A stretch of DNA of 64,000 nt. Origin: Planktothricoides sp. SR001. Lineage in GTDB: Bacteria > Cyanobacteriota > Cyanobacteriia > Cyanobacteriales > Laspinemataceae. The DNA lies in contig NZ_LIUQ01000007.1 of the NCBI RefSeq assembly GCF_001276715.1, positions 95,692 through 159,691 on the forward strand, in the 5' to 3' direction. The position numbers and the translations under genes are program-made. The notes under the pieces were generated by a model, which had not been told where the DNA came from, did not search any database, and saw nothing but the letters and a program-made list of their open reading frames with translations. This document shows, one piece after another, positions 45,658 to 54,748 of this stretch. Every line of letters begins with the position of its first letter. Position 1 is the stretch's first letter.

Positions 45658-46458
45658 AAAATAACTTTTTAATTAACCCTGATCCTTCAAATTGTTTATA
45701 AATAGAGAGCATCTCCGCAATTGTAAAAATCTTGTAATATTCTAATAGTCGTGAAGCATTCCCGGATAAATATCTGCTACAGACCGATAGATTATCTACG
45801 AGGAAAGCTTTGCCTGTCCAGATATTTTTACAAAAACGGAATGCTCCCTAGCCATCGCTAAACCTAGCTGTTAGCTTAGGAGATGACTTGGCAATTGGGG
45901 CAAACTAAGAAAAACCCGGTTTCTAGTGACTGGGATTTATACAGGGGGCGATATTTTATTTTCCATTCATGCGATCGCTTTTTTATTCCTGCATAAAGAA
46001 ACCGGGTTTCTTTGCGGCGAAAAAGAAACCGGGTTTCTTTGGTGTAATTCACAGTTAACTGTGGCAGGACAAAAAGAAACCCGGTTTCTGCCTCCGTGGT
46101 TTCTTTGCCCGGAAAAAGAAACCGGGTTTCTTTGGTGGAAAGAACAGTTAACTGCGAAAGCACAAAAAGAAACCCGGTTTCTGTCTTCCAGGTTTATTTG
46201 CTGCGAAAAAGAAACAGGGTTTCTGTTGCGGAAATGTAGGGGCGAATGGCCATTCGCCCCTACTGTGGCACCACAAAAAGAAACCCGGTTTCTGTGTACT
46301 CTGTTTCTGTGGCAAGATGCGATCGCTATGCTGTCAGGCAAGTACGCTATTTTACGATCGCAGAAAAGCGATCGCGAACATAGCAAGTAAACGTAGGTAG
46401 CCGATCGCACCAAAATGGATTATAATCGAATAGCTTAAATCAGTCGAGGTAATGATTA
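45658..46458. repeat. Largest GAAACCCGGTTTCT cluster
   Basis: About ten copies in both orientations between 45912 and 46292, often paired around ACAGTTAACTG. The 28-bp GTAGGGGCGAATGG palindrome is at about 46237-46264, and several GCGATCGC sites follow. Long open frames on both strands here read as repeated ETGFL/NRVSF-like peptides and are artefacts. From 45658 to 45900 there is an imperfect inverted pair GAAGCATTCCCGG/CGGAATGCTCCC and nothing else. Confidence 0.85.
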
Positions 46459-46668
46459 ATGAAATTAACAGCAACAGAACAGGGTTTATTAATTCCTAAA
46501 GACATATTAGGAGACAGTCAAGAATTTGAACTTACCCAAGAACAAGGAAAAATTATTATTACGGTCATCAAAAAACCATCTTCTATTTGGGATTTAGGTT
46601 CAAATCCTGTGGAATGTGATGTAAAAGATGCCGCCATCAACCACGATCGTTATCTGTATAACCAATGA
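46459..46668 (+). CDS. AbrB/MazE-like or VapB-type antitoxin
   Basis: A 69-aa protein. The N-terminal swapped-hairpin pattern (MKLTATEQGLLIPKDIL, FELTQEQGKIIITVI) fits an AbrB-type DNA-binding antitoxin, followed by a toxin-binding tail (SSIWDLGSNPVECDVKDAAINHD). The stop overlaps the start of a PIN toxin gene by ATGA. Because the toxin is frameshifted, this antitoxin may now be an orphan. Confidence 0.75.
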   Translation: MKLTATEQGLLIPKDILGDSQEFELTQEQGKIIITVIKKPSSIWDLGSNPVECDVKDAAINHDRYLYNQ

Positions 46669-47082
46669 AAAACATTTATTTTTTGGATACCAGCTATATT
46701 TTGGCTCTGGAAATTAAAAATGAAGCGGCTGATAAACAAGTATTAAAATTTGGGTTATTTTAGCACAATCAAAACCAGTTTTAGTAACTACAACATACAT
46801 TTTTGATGAAATTGTCACTTTCTTTAATAGCCGAAACCTTCATCATAAATTGAAGTTGGTAATCGCCTCTTGTCAAGTCCCGATATAGAGTTATTAGAGA
46901 TTAATAGAACTTTATTTAATCAGGGCTGGCAATATTTTCAAAAATATCAAGACAAGTCTTATTCCCTCACTGATTGTTTATCATTTATCGTTATGGAAGA
47001 ACGAGGGATTATTACGGCTTTAACCTTAGATCATCATTTTATTCAAGCTGGATTTCAAATTTTCCCATCATCACTTAATTAA
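46665..47082 (+). pseudogene. Frameshifted PIN-domain (VapC) toxin
   Basis: From ATG 46665 the frame reads MKNIYFLDTSYILALEIKNEAADK (first PIN Asp in FLDTS) and stops at 46761 after a frameshift. The second frame carries ILAQSKPVLVTTTYIFDEIVTFF, and after another shift near 46870 the third carries IELLEINRTLFNQGW, SLTDCLSFIVMEERGI (second acidic site) and LTLDHHFIQAGF to 47082. All parts of a ~140-aa PIN RNase are present in three frames, so the gene was recently intact. Confidence 0.85.
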
Positions 47083-47097
47083 AAATACGGTTTAATT

Positions 47098-47345
47098 TCA
47101 GAAAAGCGATCGCTATTTTATTTGCTAGAAAGGCGATCGCTATTTTATTCCTGCATAAAGAAACCGGTTTTCTTTGGTGAATATGTAGGGGCGAATGCGA
47201 GAACGCCCCTAGGCAGCACAAAAAGAAACCCGGTTTCTGTGTGCTCGTTTCTTTGTCGAGAGGCGATTCCGCAAAGCGGATCGATCAAAGCGAATCGCAC
47301 AGCGTACCGGAGGGAATCGCTATTTTATTTAGTAGAAAAGCGATC
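47098..47345. repeat. HIP1 and palindrome-rich spacer
   Basis: Three AAAGCGATCGCTATTTTATT-like copies (about 47104, 47131, 47337) with GAAACC[C/G]GGTTTCT copies at 47158 and 47226 and a short dispersed repeat with GATTCCGCAAAGCGGATCGA at about 47262. No gene. Confidence 0.75.
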
Positions 47346-47351
47346 GCGCTT

Positions 47352-47531
47352 TTATTCCTTCAATTGACACATTCCCCGATCCACGAGCGAGAAATCTCTG
47401 TCCCCCACGGTGTACCTCATGCTACAACTAATATTATAGAGATACCCTCCAGCGACAATGGCACCTAAGCCTAGGAGGGCGGTTCCGGTTAGCAGTCCTT
47501 GATTTAGTCTTACCAGTGGGAGATAGTCCAT
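47352..47531 (-). CDS. Possible 59-aa membrane peptide
   Basis: A short frame reading MDYLPLVRLNQGLLTGTALLG, a Gly/Ala-rich hydrophobic helix up to GGYLYN, then a polar tail ending at 47352. It is not built from the local repeats and looks like a single-pass membrane peptide. I see no family match. It lies upstream of, and in the same direction as, nothing close except repeats. Confidence 0.35.
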   Translation of the reverse strand: MDYLPLVRLNQGLLTGTALLGLGAIVAGGYLYNISCSMRYTVGDRDFSLVDRGMCQLKE

Positions 47532-47637
47532 AGTTTGTTACCCCAGGCAGCAAGGTTATGGCAGATAGTTTAGCATCTGAGAAACCGGGTTTCTGGCAGA
47601 GGTTATGCCAGAAACCCGGTTTCTTGCCCTGGCTGGT

Positions 47638-48582
47638 TTAACCTAGGGCTAATAAATCATCGGCAACTGTCACAAACCGGGAAATAAGTTCAGCGGGAGT
47701 CACACCGACGACAATGCCCAAAGCGGTGCCAAAAAACTCCGAACCCGGTTGATTATTTCTAATTAGTACCCCGTCAACTTTGGCATTCACAATAGTGGTA
47801 TCATTTGGGGCAATTAAGTCCGGGGAAAAACCACTCACGGCGGATGTTTGGTCTGGGAATAACTTAAAAATACTTAATTGAGTGGTTAGGTCAATGGTGA
47901 ATACTTCTAAAGTAATATTACTCGCAGTCAGACCATTGGTCAAACCAATACTATCCTCCGATGAATTAAAGCCAAAAATCAAATCTGCTTGGTTCGGGTC
48001 AAAGGCTGGGGCATCGGTTCTCAGCACATAAAGATCCTGACCTTCTCCTCCAAAGAGAAAATCCTGATTCATATCACCAATTAAGGTATCATTTCCCGCT
48101 GAACCAATTAAAATATCCTCCCCTTGACCACCACGAATAATATCATTGTCTTCCCCACCGACCACTAAATCGTTACCTAAGTTGCCATTGAGAATATCGT
48201 TGCCATTTTCGCCAAATAGGACATCATTATCTCTTCCGCCTAATAAAATATCGTCACCATTACCCCCAAATAAAGTATCATCTCCGGCATTGCCGTTGAT
48301 TTGTTCATTGCCTGAAGAACCAGTGATTAAATCATTGCCCGCGAGTCCCCGTAACCCTTCGGGAAATGCTGATAATTCACCAATAGTTAGTGAATAATTA
48401 TCATTTTGTTCGGTTAAATTTTTGTAAATTGGTGGGGGTGGTGGAGGCGGTGGTGCTGGGGTTGGGGTTGGGGTTGGAGTTGGGGTTGTCACAGGGGAAG
48501 ATACTGGGGCTGTCTCTTTTGTTGTGGTTGCCCCTCCGGTTAATGTGTCTCTATCTGGTAATATTAAAACTGCTTGAGTCAT
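47638..48582 (-). CDS. RTX (hemolysin-type calcium-binding) protein 1
   Basis: A 314-aa protein. A Pro-rich linker (PTPTPTPTPAPPPPPPPP) lies near residues 33-50. Residues ~78-185 hold RTX nonapeptides of the GGxGxDxLx type (GNDLITGSSGN, GDDTLFGGNGDDILLGG, NDVLFGENGND, GEDILIGSAGN), which bind calcium in a beta-roll. The ~120-aa tail (LYVLRTDA, QADLIFGFNSSEDSIGL, NAKVDGVLIRNNQ) is shared with the next gene. Such proteins leave by type I secretion without a signal peptide. Surface or matrix function is inferred. Confidence 0.85.
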   Translation of the reverse strand: MTQAVLILPDRDTLTGGATTTKETAPVSSPVTTPTPTPTPTPAPPPPPPPPIYKNLTEQNDNYSLTIGELSAFPEGLRGLAGNDLITGSSGNEQINGNAGDDTLFGGNGDDILLGGRDNDVLFGENGNDILNGNLGNDLVVGGEDNDIIRGGQGEDILIGSAGNDTLIGDMNQDFLFGGEGQDLYVLRTDAPAFDPNQADLIFGFNSSEDSIGLTNGLTASNITLEVFTIDLTTQLSIFKLFPDQTSAVSGFSPDLIAPNDTTIVNAKVDGVLIRNNQPGSEFFGTALGIVVGVTPAELISRFVTVADDLLALG

Positions 48583-48700
48583 TTTAGATATCCTTGCTAT
48601 ATCTTCAAGATTATTTGCTGTGAGGATTTCTTACTTTTCAGGCATTAACCAACCAATCTTACCAATATTTTTTGTGAATATTGGTTGGCTGCGAGAAATC

Positions 48701-49630
48701 CTATCCCAGAGATAAGAAGGAGTCCGGCACACTTTGAAAAATTGAATTATTATTGATTTGGGCTTCAGTGACATTTAAGACAATCCCCAAAACTGTATTG
48801 AGGAACGGAGAATTTCTTTCATTATTACGAATCAGGACTCCTTGAACGGTGCCATCCCCATTTGGATCTAGGACTTGGGTAGGAATTTCTGTCTCTGAAG
48901 AAAAATTTTCTCCGTTGAAACTTGTTAAAAAATCCAGCCTACTGCCTAAGTTTAAACTAATGGTTTCAAAGCTTAGGTCACTTCTAGAAAGTCCCCCAGT
49001 TAGACCAATTTTATCATTGTTGGGATCAAAGTCAATGATCCAATCTGCGAATGAGGCGATCGCTTCTGCGGTTTCGGTTCTGAGGATAAACAAATCATCT
49101 CCATCGTTACCCATTAAATAGTCGGTGCCAAAATCACCAATCAGAGTATCGCGGCCTTCTCCTCCCAGCAAGAGGTCATTATCTTGACCTCCGCGCACAA
49201 TATCATTGCTATTACCTCCTAATACTAAGTCATTTCCTCGATTCCCATTGACAATATCGTTGCCATCTTCCCCAAAGATGCGATCGCTATTTTGGCCACC
49301 TCGCAATGTATCGTCACCCCCTCCACCCAGGAGGCTATCAAATCCCAGATTACCATTGATGGCTTCACCGCTTGATGAACCGACGATCGTATCATTGCCA
49401 CCAAGGGATCGCAAACCTCCGGTAAAGTTTGCCAGTTCATTAGGGCTTAATCGTTTATTATCATCATCGTTGGTTAAGTCTTTAAAATCACTGTCCGTGA
49501 AGACGGTTCCCCCGGTTACAGCGGTTGAGGTTGAACTGCCTGATGTGGTTGAATTTGTGCTGTTTTTACTCGCTTCTATGGCGGCTAACAATTCTTCGAT
49601 TGTCGGGTTTTTGTCAACTGCTTGAGGCAT
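48701..49630 (-). CDS. RTX (hemolysin-type calcium-binding) protein 2
   Basis: 309 aa from ATG 49630 (MPQAVDKNPTIEELLAAI), which has a GGAGAAA site; the longer frame runs into a repeat. A Ser/Thr-rich spacer is followed by RTX nonapeptides (LGGNDTIVGSSSGEAIN, GGGGDDTLRGG, GEDGNDIVNGNRGNDLVLGG) and the same C-terminal block as protein 1 (LFILRTETAEAIASFADWIID, NDKIGLTGGL, VQGVLIRNNERNSPFLNTVLGIVL). The two genes are clearly paralogues, 118 bp apart in the same direction, so tandem duplication followed by divergence is likely. Confidence 0.85.
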   Translation of the reverse strand: MPQAVDKNPTIEELLAAIEASKNSTNSTTSGSSTSTAVTGGTVFTDSDFKDLTNDDDNKRLSPNELANFTGGLRSLGGNDTIVGSSSGEAINGNLGFDSLLGGGGDDTLRGGQNSDRIFGEDGNDIVNGNRGNDLVLGGNSNDIVRGGQDNDLLLGGEGRDTLIGDFGTDYLMGNDGDDLFILRTETAEAIASFADWIIDFDPNNDKIGLTGGLSRSDLSFETISLNLGSRLDFLTSFNGENFSSETEIPTQVLDPNGDGTVQGVLIRNNERNSPFLNTVLGIVLNVTEAQINNNSIFQSVPDSFLSLG

Positions 49631-49731
49631 AGTTTTTCTCCATAATTTATGATAACATAACCTAGTAGGGTGGGCATTGCCCACCATTGTTTATCTCCTA
49701 CCAATTCGTTGATAAAAATAAATCATAAAAC

Positions 49732-50928
49732 TCAAAGTTTAAAGCCAATTTCTGCTAATTTGCTGCGTAGTTGCTCTGCTGCCGGAGACTGACGTTGTTC
49801 ATATTCCGCGATCGCACTTTTAAAGGCGTCCATCGCTTCCAGGATGTTCCCTGATTTTAACAATGTCACCCCTAAATTTTGGTAAGCTTCCGCATAGTCC
49901 GGCTTCAGGGCAATGGCTTGTTTATAATTGGCGATCGCTTCTGGGATGCGGCCTTTTTGTCTCAGGGCTAAAGCTAAATTAAAATAACCGGCTGGTAAAC
50001 TGGGGTCGATTTGTAAAACCGTCTCATAAACTGCGATCGCCCCGGTTAAATCTCCAGTTTCAAGCAATAAATTGCCCAAATTATTATAGGCGCCTAATTT
50101 CAATGGCAGGAACATTTCCTGTTTAATAGCCGCTGCATATTCTGCCTTAGCTTTTGACAGTTTTTTCAAGCAACTATAGGCAATTCCTAAATGATAGTGA
50201 AGTTCATATTTTACCGCATTTTCAATCGTTTGATTGCTAACTAATCCTAACTGCAATAATTGAATGCCGCGATTCACTTCACCGATTTGCACATACAACG
50301 CACCGAGCTTACTACAAGTATAAGCATCATTGGGATGATCCAGCAAATATTGTTCTAAAATCTCTTGTGCCATTGCCAGTTTATTTTTTTCAGCGATCGC
50401 CCCTGGTTGATAACCTGTATGTAAAATCGCCACCTTTGCCAAAGAACCGACCGCCCATCGATCCGGTTCTGCCTGCATTAATCGACTGACACTATCATCC
50501 ACCATCGCATGATAAGGATGCTCAAAGTAAATATCTGGATGATTGCGAAATAATCGGGATACCAAAGAATAAGGAGATTGACTTGCCCCCAATTCTTGAC
50601 GCACTAAATTAATTAACAGATAGAGATCGCTTTCAATAGCGTTTTTAATATCTGGGATCACTTCTGGGGTCAACATTTCATCCGCATCTAAAACCAATAC
50701 CCAATCCCCAGTCACATATTTTAACGACTCATTCCGAGCGGCAGCAAAGTCATTATGCCAATCAAAATCATAAACCTTTGCCCCCATTTCCTGGGCAATT
50801 TCTGGGGTGCGATCGCTCGACCCCGTATCCAGCACCACCATCTCATCTACTAAACCGGCCACACTACCGAGACATTGCGGCAAAGCGGCTTCCTCATTTT
50901 TGGCGATCGCGCACAAGCTTAACTTCAT
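49732..50928 (-). CDS. Family 2 glycosyltransferase with TPR repeats
   Basis: 398 aa from ATG 50928 (MKLSLCAIAKNEEAALPQCL); the longer frame is repeat-derived. Residues 1-200 are a GT2 domain (VVLDTGSSDRTPEIA, GDWVLVLDADEML with the DAD metal motif, HNDFAAARN). Residues ~210-390 are five or so TPR units (GAYNNLGNLLLETGDLTGA, GYFNLALALRQKGRIPEA, AYQNLGVTLLKSGNILEA). Such proteins glycosylate protein or surface polymers, with the TPRs probably binding partners. Neighbouring RTX genes suggest a surface role. Confidence 0.87.
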   Translation of the reverse strand: MKLSLCAIAKNEEAALPQCLGSVAGLVDEMVVLDTGSSDRTPEIAQEMGAKVYDFDWHNDFAAARNESLKYVTGDWVLVLDADEMLTPEVIPDIKNAIESDLYLLINLVRQELGASQSPYSLVSRLFRNHPDIYFEHPYHAMVDDSVSRLMQAEPDRWAVGSLAKVAILHTGYQPGAIAEKNKLAMAQEILEQYLLDHPNDAYTCSKLGALYVQIGEVNRGIQLLQLGLVSNQTIENAVKYELHYHLGIAYSCLKKLSKAKAEYAAAIKQEMFLPLKLGAYNNLGNLLLETGDLTGAIAVYETVLQIDPSLPAGYFNLALALRQKGRIPEAIANYKQAIALKPDYAEAYQNLGVTLLKSGNILEAMDAFKSAIAEYEQRQSPAAEQLRSKLAEIGFKL

Positions 50929-51179
50929 CTGACAACAACTTCCCCATAATTCACAGCGTCGTTGCCATTTTAGCAGGGGGGCGGGGCCGCCATCGGCCGC
51001 CATCGGCCGCCATCGGGGGGAAAGTGAAAAGTGGTAGGGGCGAATGGCCATTCGCCCGTACAAGTGAAAAGTTATGCATAAATATCACTATTCACTATTC
51101 ACTATTCACTCTTCACTCTTCCCTACACCCTACACTCTACACCCTACACGACGGCGGCTTCCCTACGCCCTACAGATAA
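50929..51179. repeat. Composite repeat spacer
   Basis: GCGGCCGCCATCG-type units repeated about three times at 50990-51015, the 28-bp GTAGGGGCGAATGG palindrome at about 51035, an ATTCACT heptamer array at 51088-51122 and a CCTACAC array with ACGACGGCGGCTTC. This is the inverted counterpart of the composite at 15340-15615. Confidence 0.8.
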
Positions 51180-51587
51180 CTAATTTTCTGGCAGATTCAA
51201 GCTAATCACTTCATTAGCCTCATTCAGAACAACGATCAAGTCAATCGTTTGCTTTTCAAATTCGCAGGTAATCACAACCGCATTGCCCAGATTCTCGCGA
51301 ATCTCAACCTGCTGCTTAAAGTCGCCATTTTGCTGAATAAACTTGCTCCACTCGGCCTCAAGATTCTCCGCAGTCACCTTTTGTTCAGCATCATATTTCG
51401 TTGCTGCTGTTTCAAAGTCGCCCTCAGCCATTAGCCTAATCAACTCCTGCGCGATCGCCTCTGAGGTCTGTGACTGAGCCAGGATTTCAGGATAGGCTAC
51501 ATCGGAATAAGCTTGGGCATAAGCCGGAATAGCGGTGCCAAAAACCAAGGAACCGAACAAACACAAAGAAATCGATGTTTTCATCAT
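51180..51587 (-). CDS. Secreted DUF3887-like protein
   Basis: A 135-aa protein with a signal peptide (MMKTSISLCLFGSLVFGTA, cleavage near AYAQA). The mature part (ELIRLMAEGDFETAATKYD, LEAEWSKFIQQNGDFKQQ, VVITCEFEKQTIDLIVVLN, VISLNLPEN) fits the NTF2-like DUF3887 fold, in which a small domain binds or stabilises other domains. Function is unknown. It stands alone. Confidence 0.7.
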   Translation of the reverse strand: MMKTSISLCLFGSLVFGTAIPAYAQAYSDVAYPEILAQSQTSEAIAQELIRLMAEGDFETAATKYDAEQKVTAENLEAEWSKFIQQNGDFKQQVEIRENLGNAVVITCEFEKQTIDLIVVLNEANEVISLNLPEN

Positions 51588-51942
51588 TTTGTCCTCATAA
51601 GATTACTTTCATTTTAATTCATGGCTTCAAAAACCCCATCGGGCAAGCCGTACCAGAATTGTGACGCCTCGGCTTGTCGTCTGCTGCCAGTGGGATTAAA
51701 GCTGACCCAAATGGGTTGATGCATCAGTCTTATGATAGCCTAAAAGCCTCTTAATCAATTCCCGGTTCCCGGTTCCCGGTTCCCCGTTACTTCTTGGTTG
51801 AAAAAAATCGCGATTTCTTAGTCTGTGATGTGCGATCGCGCATAATCAGCATTTTTAGCTGGCTTTTGCTCAACACCTCTATTTGTTTCACAACCGGGCT
51901 ATGAGTTAAGATAGAATATAGTGACCAGCCCCGAAAATCTAC
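51588..51942. other. Intergenic with GGTTCCC repeat
   Basis: Contains a CCCGGTTCCCGGTTCC run at about 51762-51785 and otherwise unremarkable sequence. It presumably holds the promoter of the Z1 unit, but no clear -10/-35 pair can be assigned. Confidence 0.5.
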
Positions 51943-52422
51943 ATGATCAACGATCAAGAATTTCTTCACGGTGCAGCATTCTTAAAACTGATTAATGCTG
52001 GAGAGCGAATTACGATCGCCCATCTTGCCGAAATTCATCCATCAATTTACTTGATTTCCAGCGATCGTAATCAGTCGGCTGTTCTGTTCAAAGTCTCGAA
52101 AAAACCAAAATCTGCATGGTCTTTTACCTTAAGTACCCAGGAAGAATCCGCTCTGGGTACTATGCATTCCCAGTATCCTGATTATTCGTTATTCCTGGCT
52201 CTAGTCTGTCACAGAGACGGGATTTGCTGCATTGCAGAGGAGCGGCTTCGGACTGTCTTGGACAAAAATGCTAACATAAGTAATCAGTACATTTCCGTGT
52301 CCAGAACCCCTCGCGGCAGCTATCATGTAAGCGGCCCAGGGAGACAGAAAATGGAACAAACTGTACCCCAGAGTGATTGGCCTCGCGTAATTTTGTCACC
52401 AAAAAATGCTAGATATGAGTAA
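51943..52422 (+). CDS. Unknown 159-aa protein of the Z1 unit
   Basis: I do not recognise this protein. It has alternating strands and helices without a signal peptide: LKLINAGERITIAHLAEIHPS, AVLFKVSKKPKSAWSFTLS, SLFLALVCHRDGICCIAEERL (two adjacent Cys), YISVSRTPRGSYHVSGPG. The stop overlaps the preferred Z1 start by 8 bp (ATGAGTAA), so the two are translationally coupled. A target-recognition or nuclease partner of the Z1 ATPase is possible, but no nuclease motif can be shown. Confidence 0.7.
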   Translation: MINDQEFLHGAAFLKLINAGERITIAHLAEIHPSIYLISSDRNQSAVLFKVSKKPKSAWSFTLSTQEESALGTMHSQYPDYSLFLALVCHRDGICCIAEERLRTVLDKNANISNQYISVSRTPRGSYHVSGPGRQKMEQTVPQSDWPRVILSPKNARYE

Positions 52423-54736
52423 TACACTAATTAAACCTGATATAAAAAGTGATGGATATTGCATCAGAAAGCTGATGCAAAACCTTGAAGGTAAAATTGG
52501 AGTTGAAGCGGCTAATCAATTAAAGACCACCGCTGTGGAAATTGTTCAGAATTGTGTGGATGTTTACTCCCAAAAATTTGGTGATGGGGATGTGGGGTCT
52601 ACCGGAACTGGTCGGGTCAGCCGTCCGTACAAAGGTCGAATTCCTAATGGCACTACGGGTTTAATTTACGGCAGAGTTCAAAGCGGCAAGACGAACACGA
52701 CGATCGCCACATTAGCGATCGCCCAAGAAAATAATTTTCGCTGTTTTATTGTTTTAACTTCTGACAATACTTGGCTGGGTAAGCAAACCGCCAATCGATT
52801 TAATAATCAGCTAAGAGGTGGGCCGGTTGTATTTGATTGGGAACAATGGAAAAAAGATCCCAGGGATTTTGCGGAAAGTAAATTGCTTCCTTATATTGAA
52901 GATACGGGAGTTGTTCTAGTTTCGACAAAAAACAACAAGCATCTAGATCATTTGTTACAAGTTCTCAAGTATGCTAAAGCAAAAAATGTCCCCACTTTGA
53001 TTTTTGATGATGAAGCGGATAATGCGAGTTTGAATACAAACGAATCTAAACAATCAAAAAATGGCAAAAATAGTATTCCCAATAGTGCAATTTTTGATAA
53101 AATTTGTGATATCAGGCAAGAAGTTGCTAATCATATTTATTTACAAATTACCGCGACTCCGCAAAGCCTACTGCTACAAAATCTAGACCATGAATGTAAA
53201 CCGGCTTTTTGTGCCGCACTTTCTGAACCGGGCGAAAGCTACATGGGGGGAGATTTATTTTTTACAGAAAAAAGTCCTTACTGCTGCACAGTGAGTGATG
53301 CAGAAATCAAGGAATTAAAAAAACAAGGAGGAAAAATAAATCCAGGGAATAACTGGCATATCCCCAAAGGCTTGCGACTAGCCCTCTGCTGTTTTTTCTT
53401 AGGTTCTGTTTACAAAATGCGACAACAACCGAATGAACATTACTCATTCTTGGCTCATTTATGCTATAAAAAAGTGAACCATAAAACCCTAGAAAAAGTT
53501 ATCGGTGATTTTGTCATTGACTTAGATAAAAGTATTAGAGAAAAAACACCACCTTATCAACAAAATGAGGCAAAAAAATGGCTACAAGAAGCTTATGAAG
53601 AATTAAGTAAAACCGCAGTTTTACCTGATTTTGACGATCTAATAGAGGACTTAAAGCAGGAATTACGCAGTGCCATTCCCAAAGTGATCAATGCGGATAA
53701 TCGAGATAAAGAACCGAATTATAACCCTGGGATGAATATTTTAATTGGGGGAAATCGACTGGGACGGGGTGTGACAATTGAAGGATTAATGGTGACATAT
53801 TATGGGCGTGATGCCAAACAAAAATTGATGGATACGGTACATCAACACGCCCGAATGTATGGTTATCGCCAACATTTAAAAGATGTGACTCGGCTGTTCT
53901 TACCCAAGCACATTTTAGAAGATTTTCGGGCAATCCATGAAGCGGATGAGGGAATGCGGGAAGCGATCGGCGATGATCCGAAGAATATTAAAATTAAGCC
54001 GGTGTGGGTTGGGCCTGAACTCCAGCCAACTCGTTCCAATGTCTTAAATCCAGCAAATATTAATACATTCACACCTGGATCGCATATTTTCCCCCAAGCA
54101 CCGTTATGGAAAGCAGGAGATGTTCGGGAAAACACTAATCAGTTAAATAAACTTTTAGCTGAGTATAGGGATGACGATAAATACTACGAAGTAAATATTA
54201 ATTTCTTAATTCAAATTCTCTCATATATGCGAAGTCAGAAGGTTGGCTTAGGAAAATGGGAGGATGAGCGAGTCAAAGAACTTCTCCAGCAAATGAAGGC
54301 TAAAGGTATTGAAAAAGGACGGATCAATGTTCGTCGTGGCAAAAATGCTGAAGGACTGGACTTACAACGCCAAGAATCTGGCAATTGGTCTGGATATGGT
54401 TTTGCCACCAGTAAATGGCTGACTAAACCAAAACGAGATTATCCAGATGTTCCTACTCTAGTTGTTATGTACGAAAAAGGCGAAAAGGAAAAAAAGTGGG
54501 ATGATCAACCACTCTATCTACCGATGTTGATTATTCCCAAAGGTAAGTTTGTGTTTATGTTCAATGATTCTAATAATGCTGATGAAATAGAAGATGAGTT
54601 ACACTGGGAAATTCCTGATGAAATCGATGAGCAAGCATGGCTCCAGGCAGCGGCAAGTAATCCAGTCTTTGATTTCCTCAAAGATCCTGAAGAAGATATT
54701 TATACATTAGCGGATGGGAAGCCATTTAATGACTAA
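52415..54736 (+). CDS. Z1-domain ATPase
   Basis: 773 aa from ATG 52415 (ATG 52406 is in frame). SF2-like ATPase of the Z1 family: Walker A YGRVQSGKTN at about 85-94, VLTSDNTWLGKQT, Walker B LIFDDEADNAS at 195-205, motif III-like YLQITATPQS, and C-terminal ILIGGNRLGRGVTIEGL with VHQHARMYGYR (helicase motif V/VI-like). The last ~200 aa are acidic. Z1 proteins are known from restriction-type loci with methylase, PD-(D/E)XK and AIPR genes. Here those are absent and the neighbours are an unknown 159-aa gene and a MazF-like toxin. Antiphage function is inferred. Confidence 0.85.
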   Translation: MSNTLIKPDIKSDGYCIRKLMQNLEGKIGVEAANQLKTTAVEIVQNCVDVYSQKFGDGDVGSTGTGRVSRPYKGRIPNGTTGLIYGRVQSGKTNTTIATLAIAQENNFRCFIVLTSDNTWLGKQTANRFNNQLRGGPVVFDWEQWKKDPRDFAESKLLPYIEDTGVVLVSTKNNKHLDHLLQVLKYAKAKNVPTLIFDDEADNASLNTNESKQSKNGKNSIPNSAIFDKICDIRQEVANHIYLQITATPQSLLLQNLDHECKPAFCAALSEPGESYMGGDLFFTEKSPYCCTVSDAEIKELKKQGGKINPGNNWHIPKGLRLALCCFFLGSVYKMRQQPNEHYSFLAHLCYKKVNHKTLEKVIGDFVIDLDKSIREKTPPYQQNEAKKWLQEAYEELSKTAVLPDFDDLIEDLKQELRSAIPKVINADNRDKEPNYNPGMNILIGGNRLGRGVTIEGLMVTYYGRDAKQKLMDTVHQHARMYGYRQHLKDVTRLFLPKHILEDFRAIHEADEGMREAIGDDPKNIKIKPVWVGPELQPTRSNVLNPANINTFTPGSHIFPQAPLWKAGDVRENTNQLNKLLAEYRDDDKYYEVNINFLIQILSYMRSQKVGLGKWEDERVKELLQQMKAKGIEKGRINVRRGKNAEGLDLQRQESGNWSGYGFATSKWLTKPKRDYPDVPTLVVMYEKGEKEKKWDDQPLYLPMLIIPKGKFVFMFNDSNNADEIEDELHWEIPDEIDEQAWLQAAASNPVFDFLKDPEEDIYTLADGKPFND

Positions 54737-54748
54737 AGGTAAAGTATT

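Noticed and set aside
45926..46413. Long open frames on both strands with repeated ETGFL / NRVSF peptides
   Set aside because: They are read directly from the GAAACCCGGTTTCT palindromes, change frame with each repeat and match no protein family.
50778..51179. 133-aa plus-strand frame
   Set aside because: Overlaps the start of the glycosyltransferase and repeats; no protein-like features.
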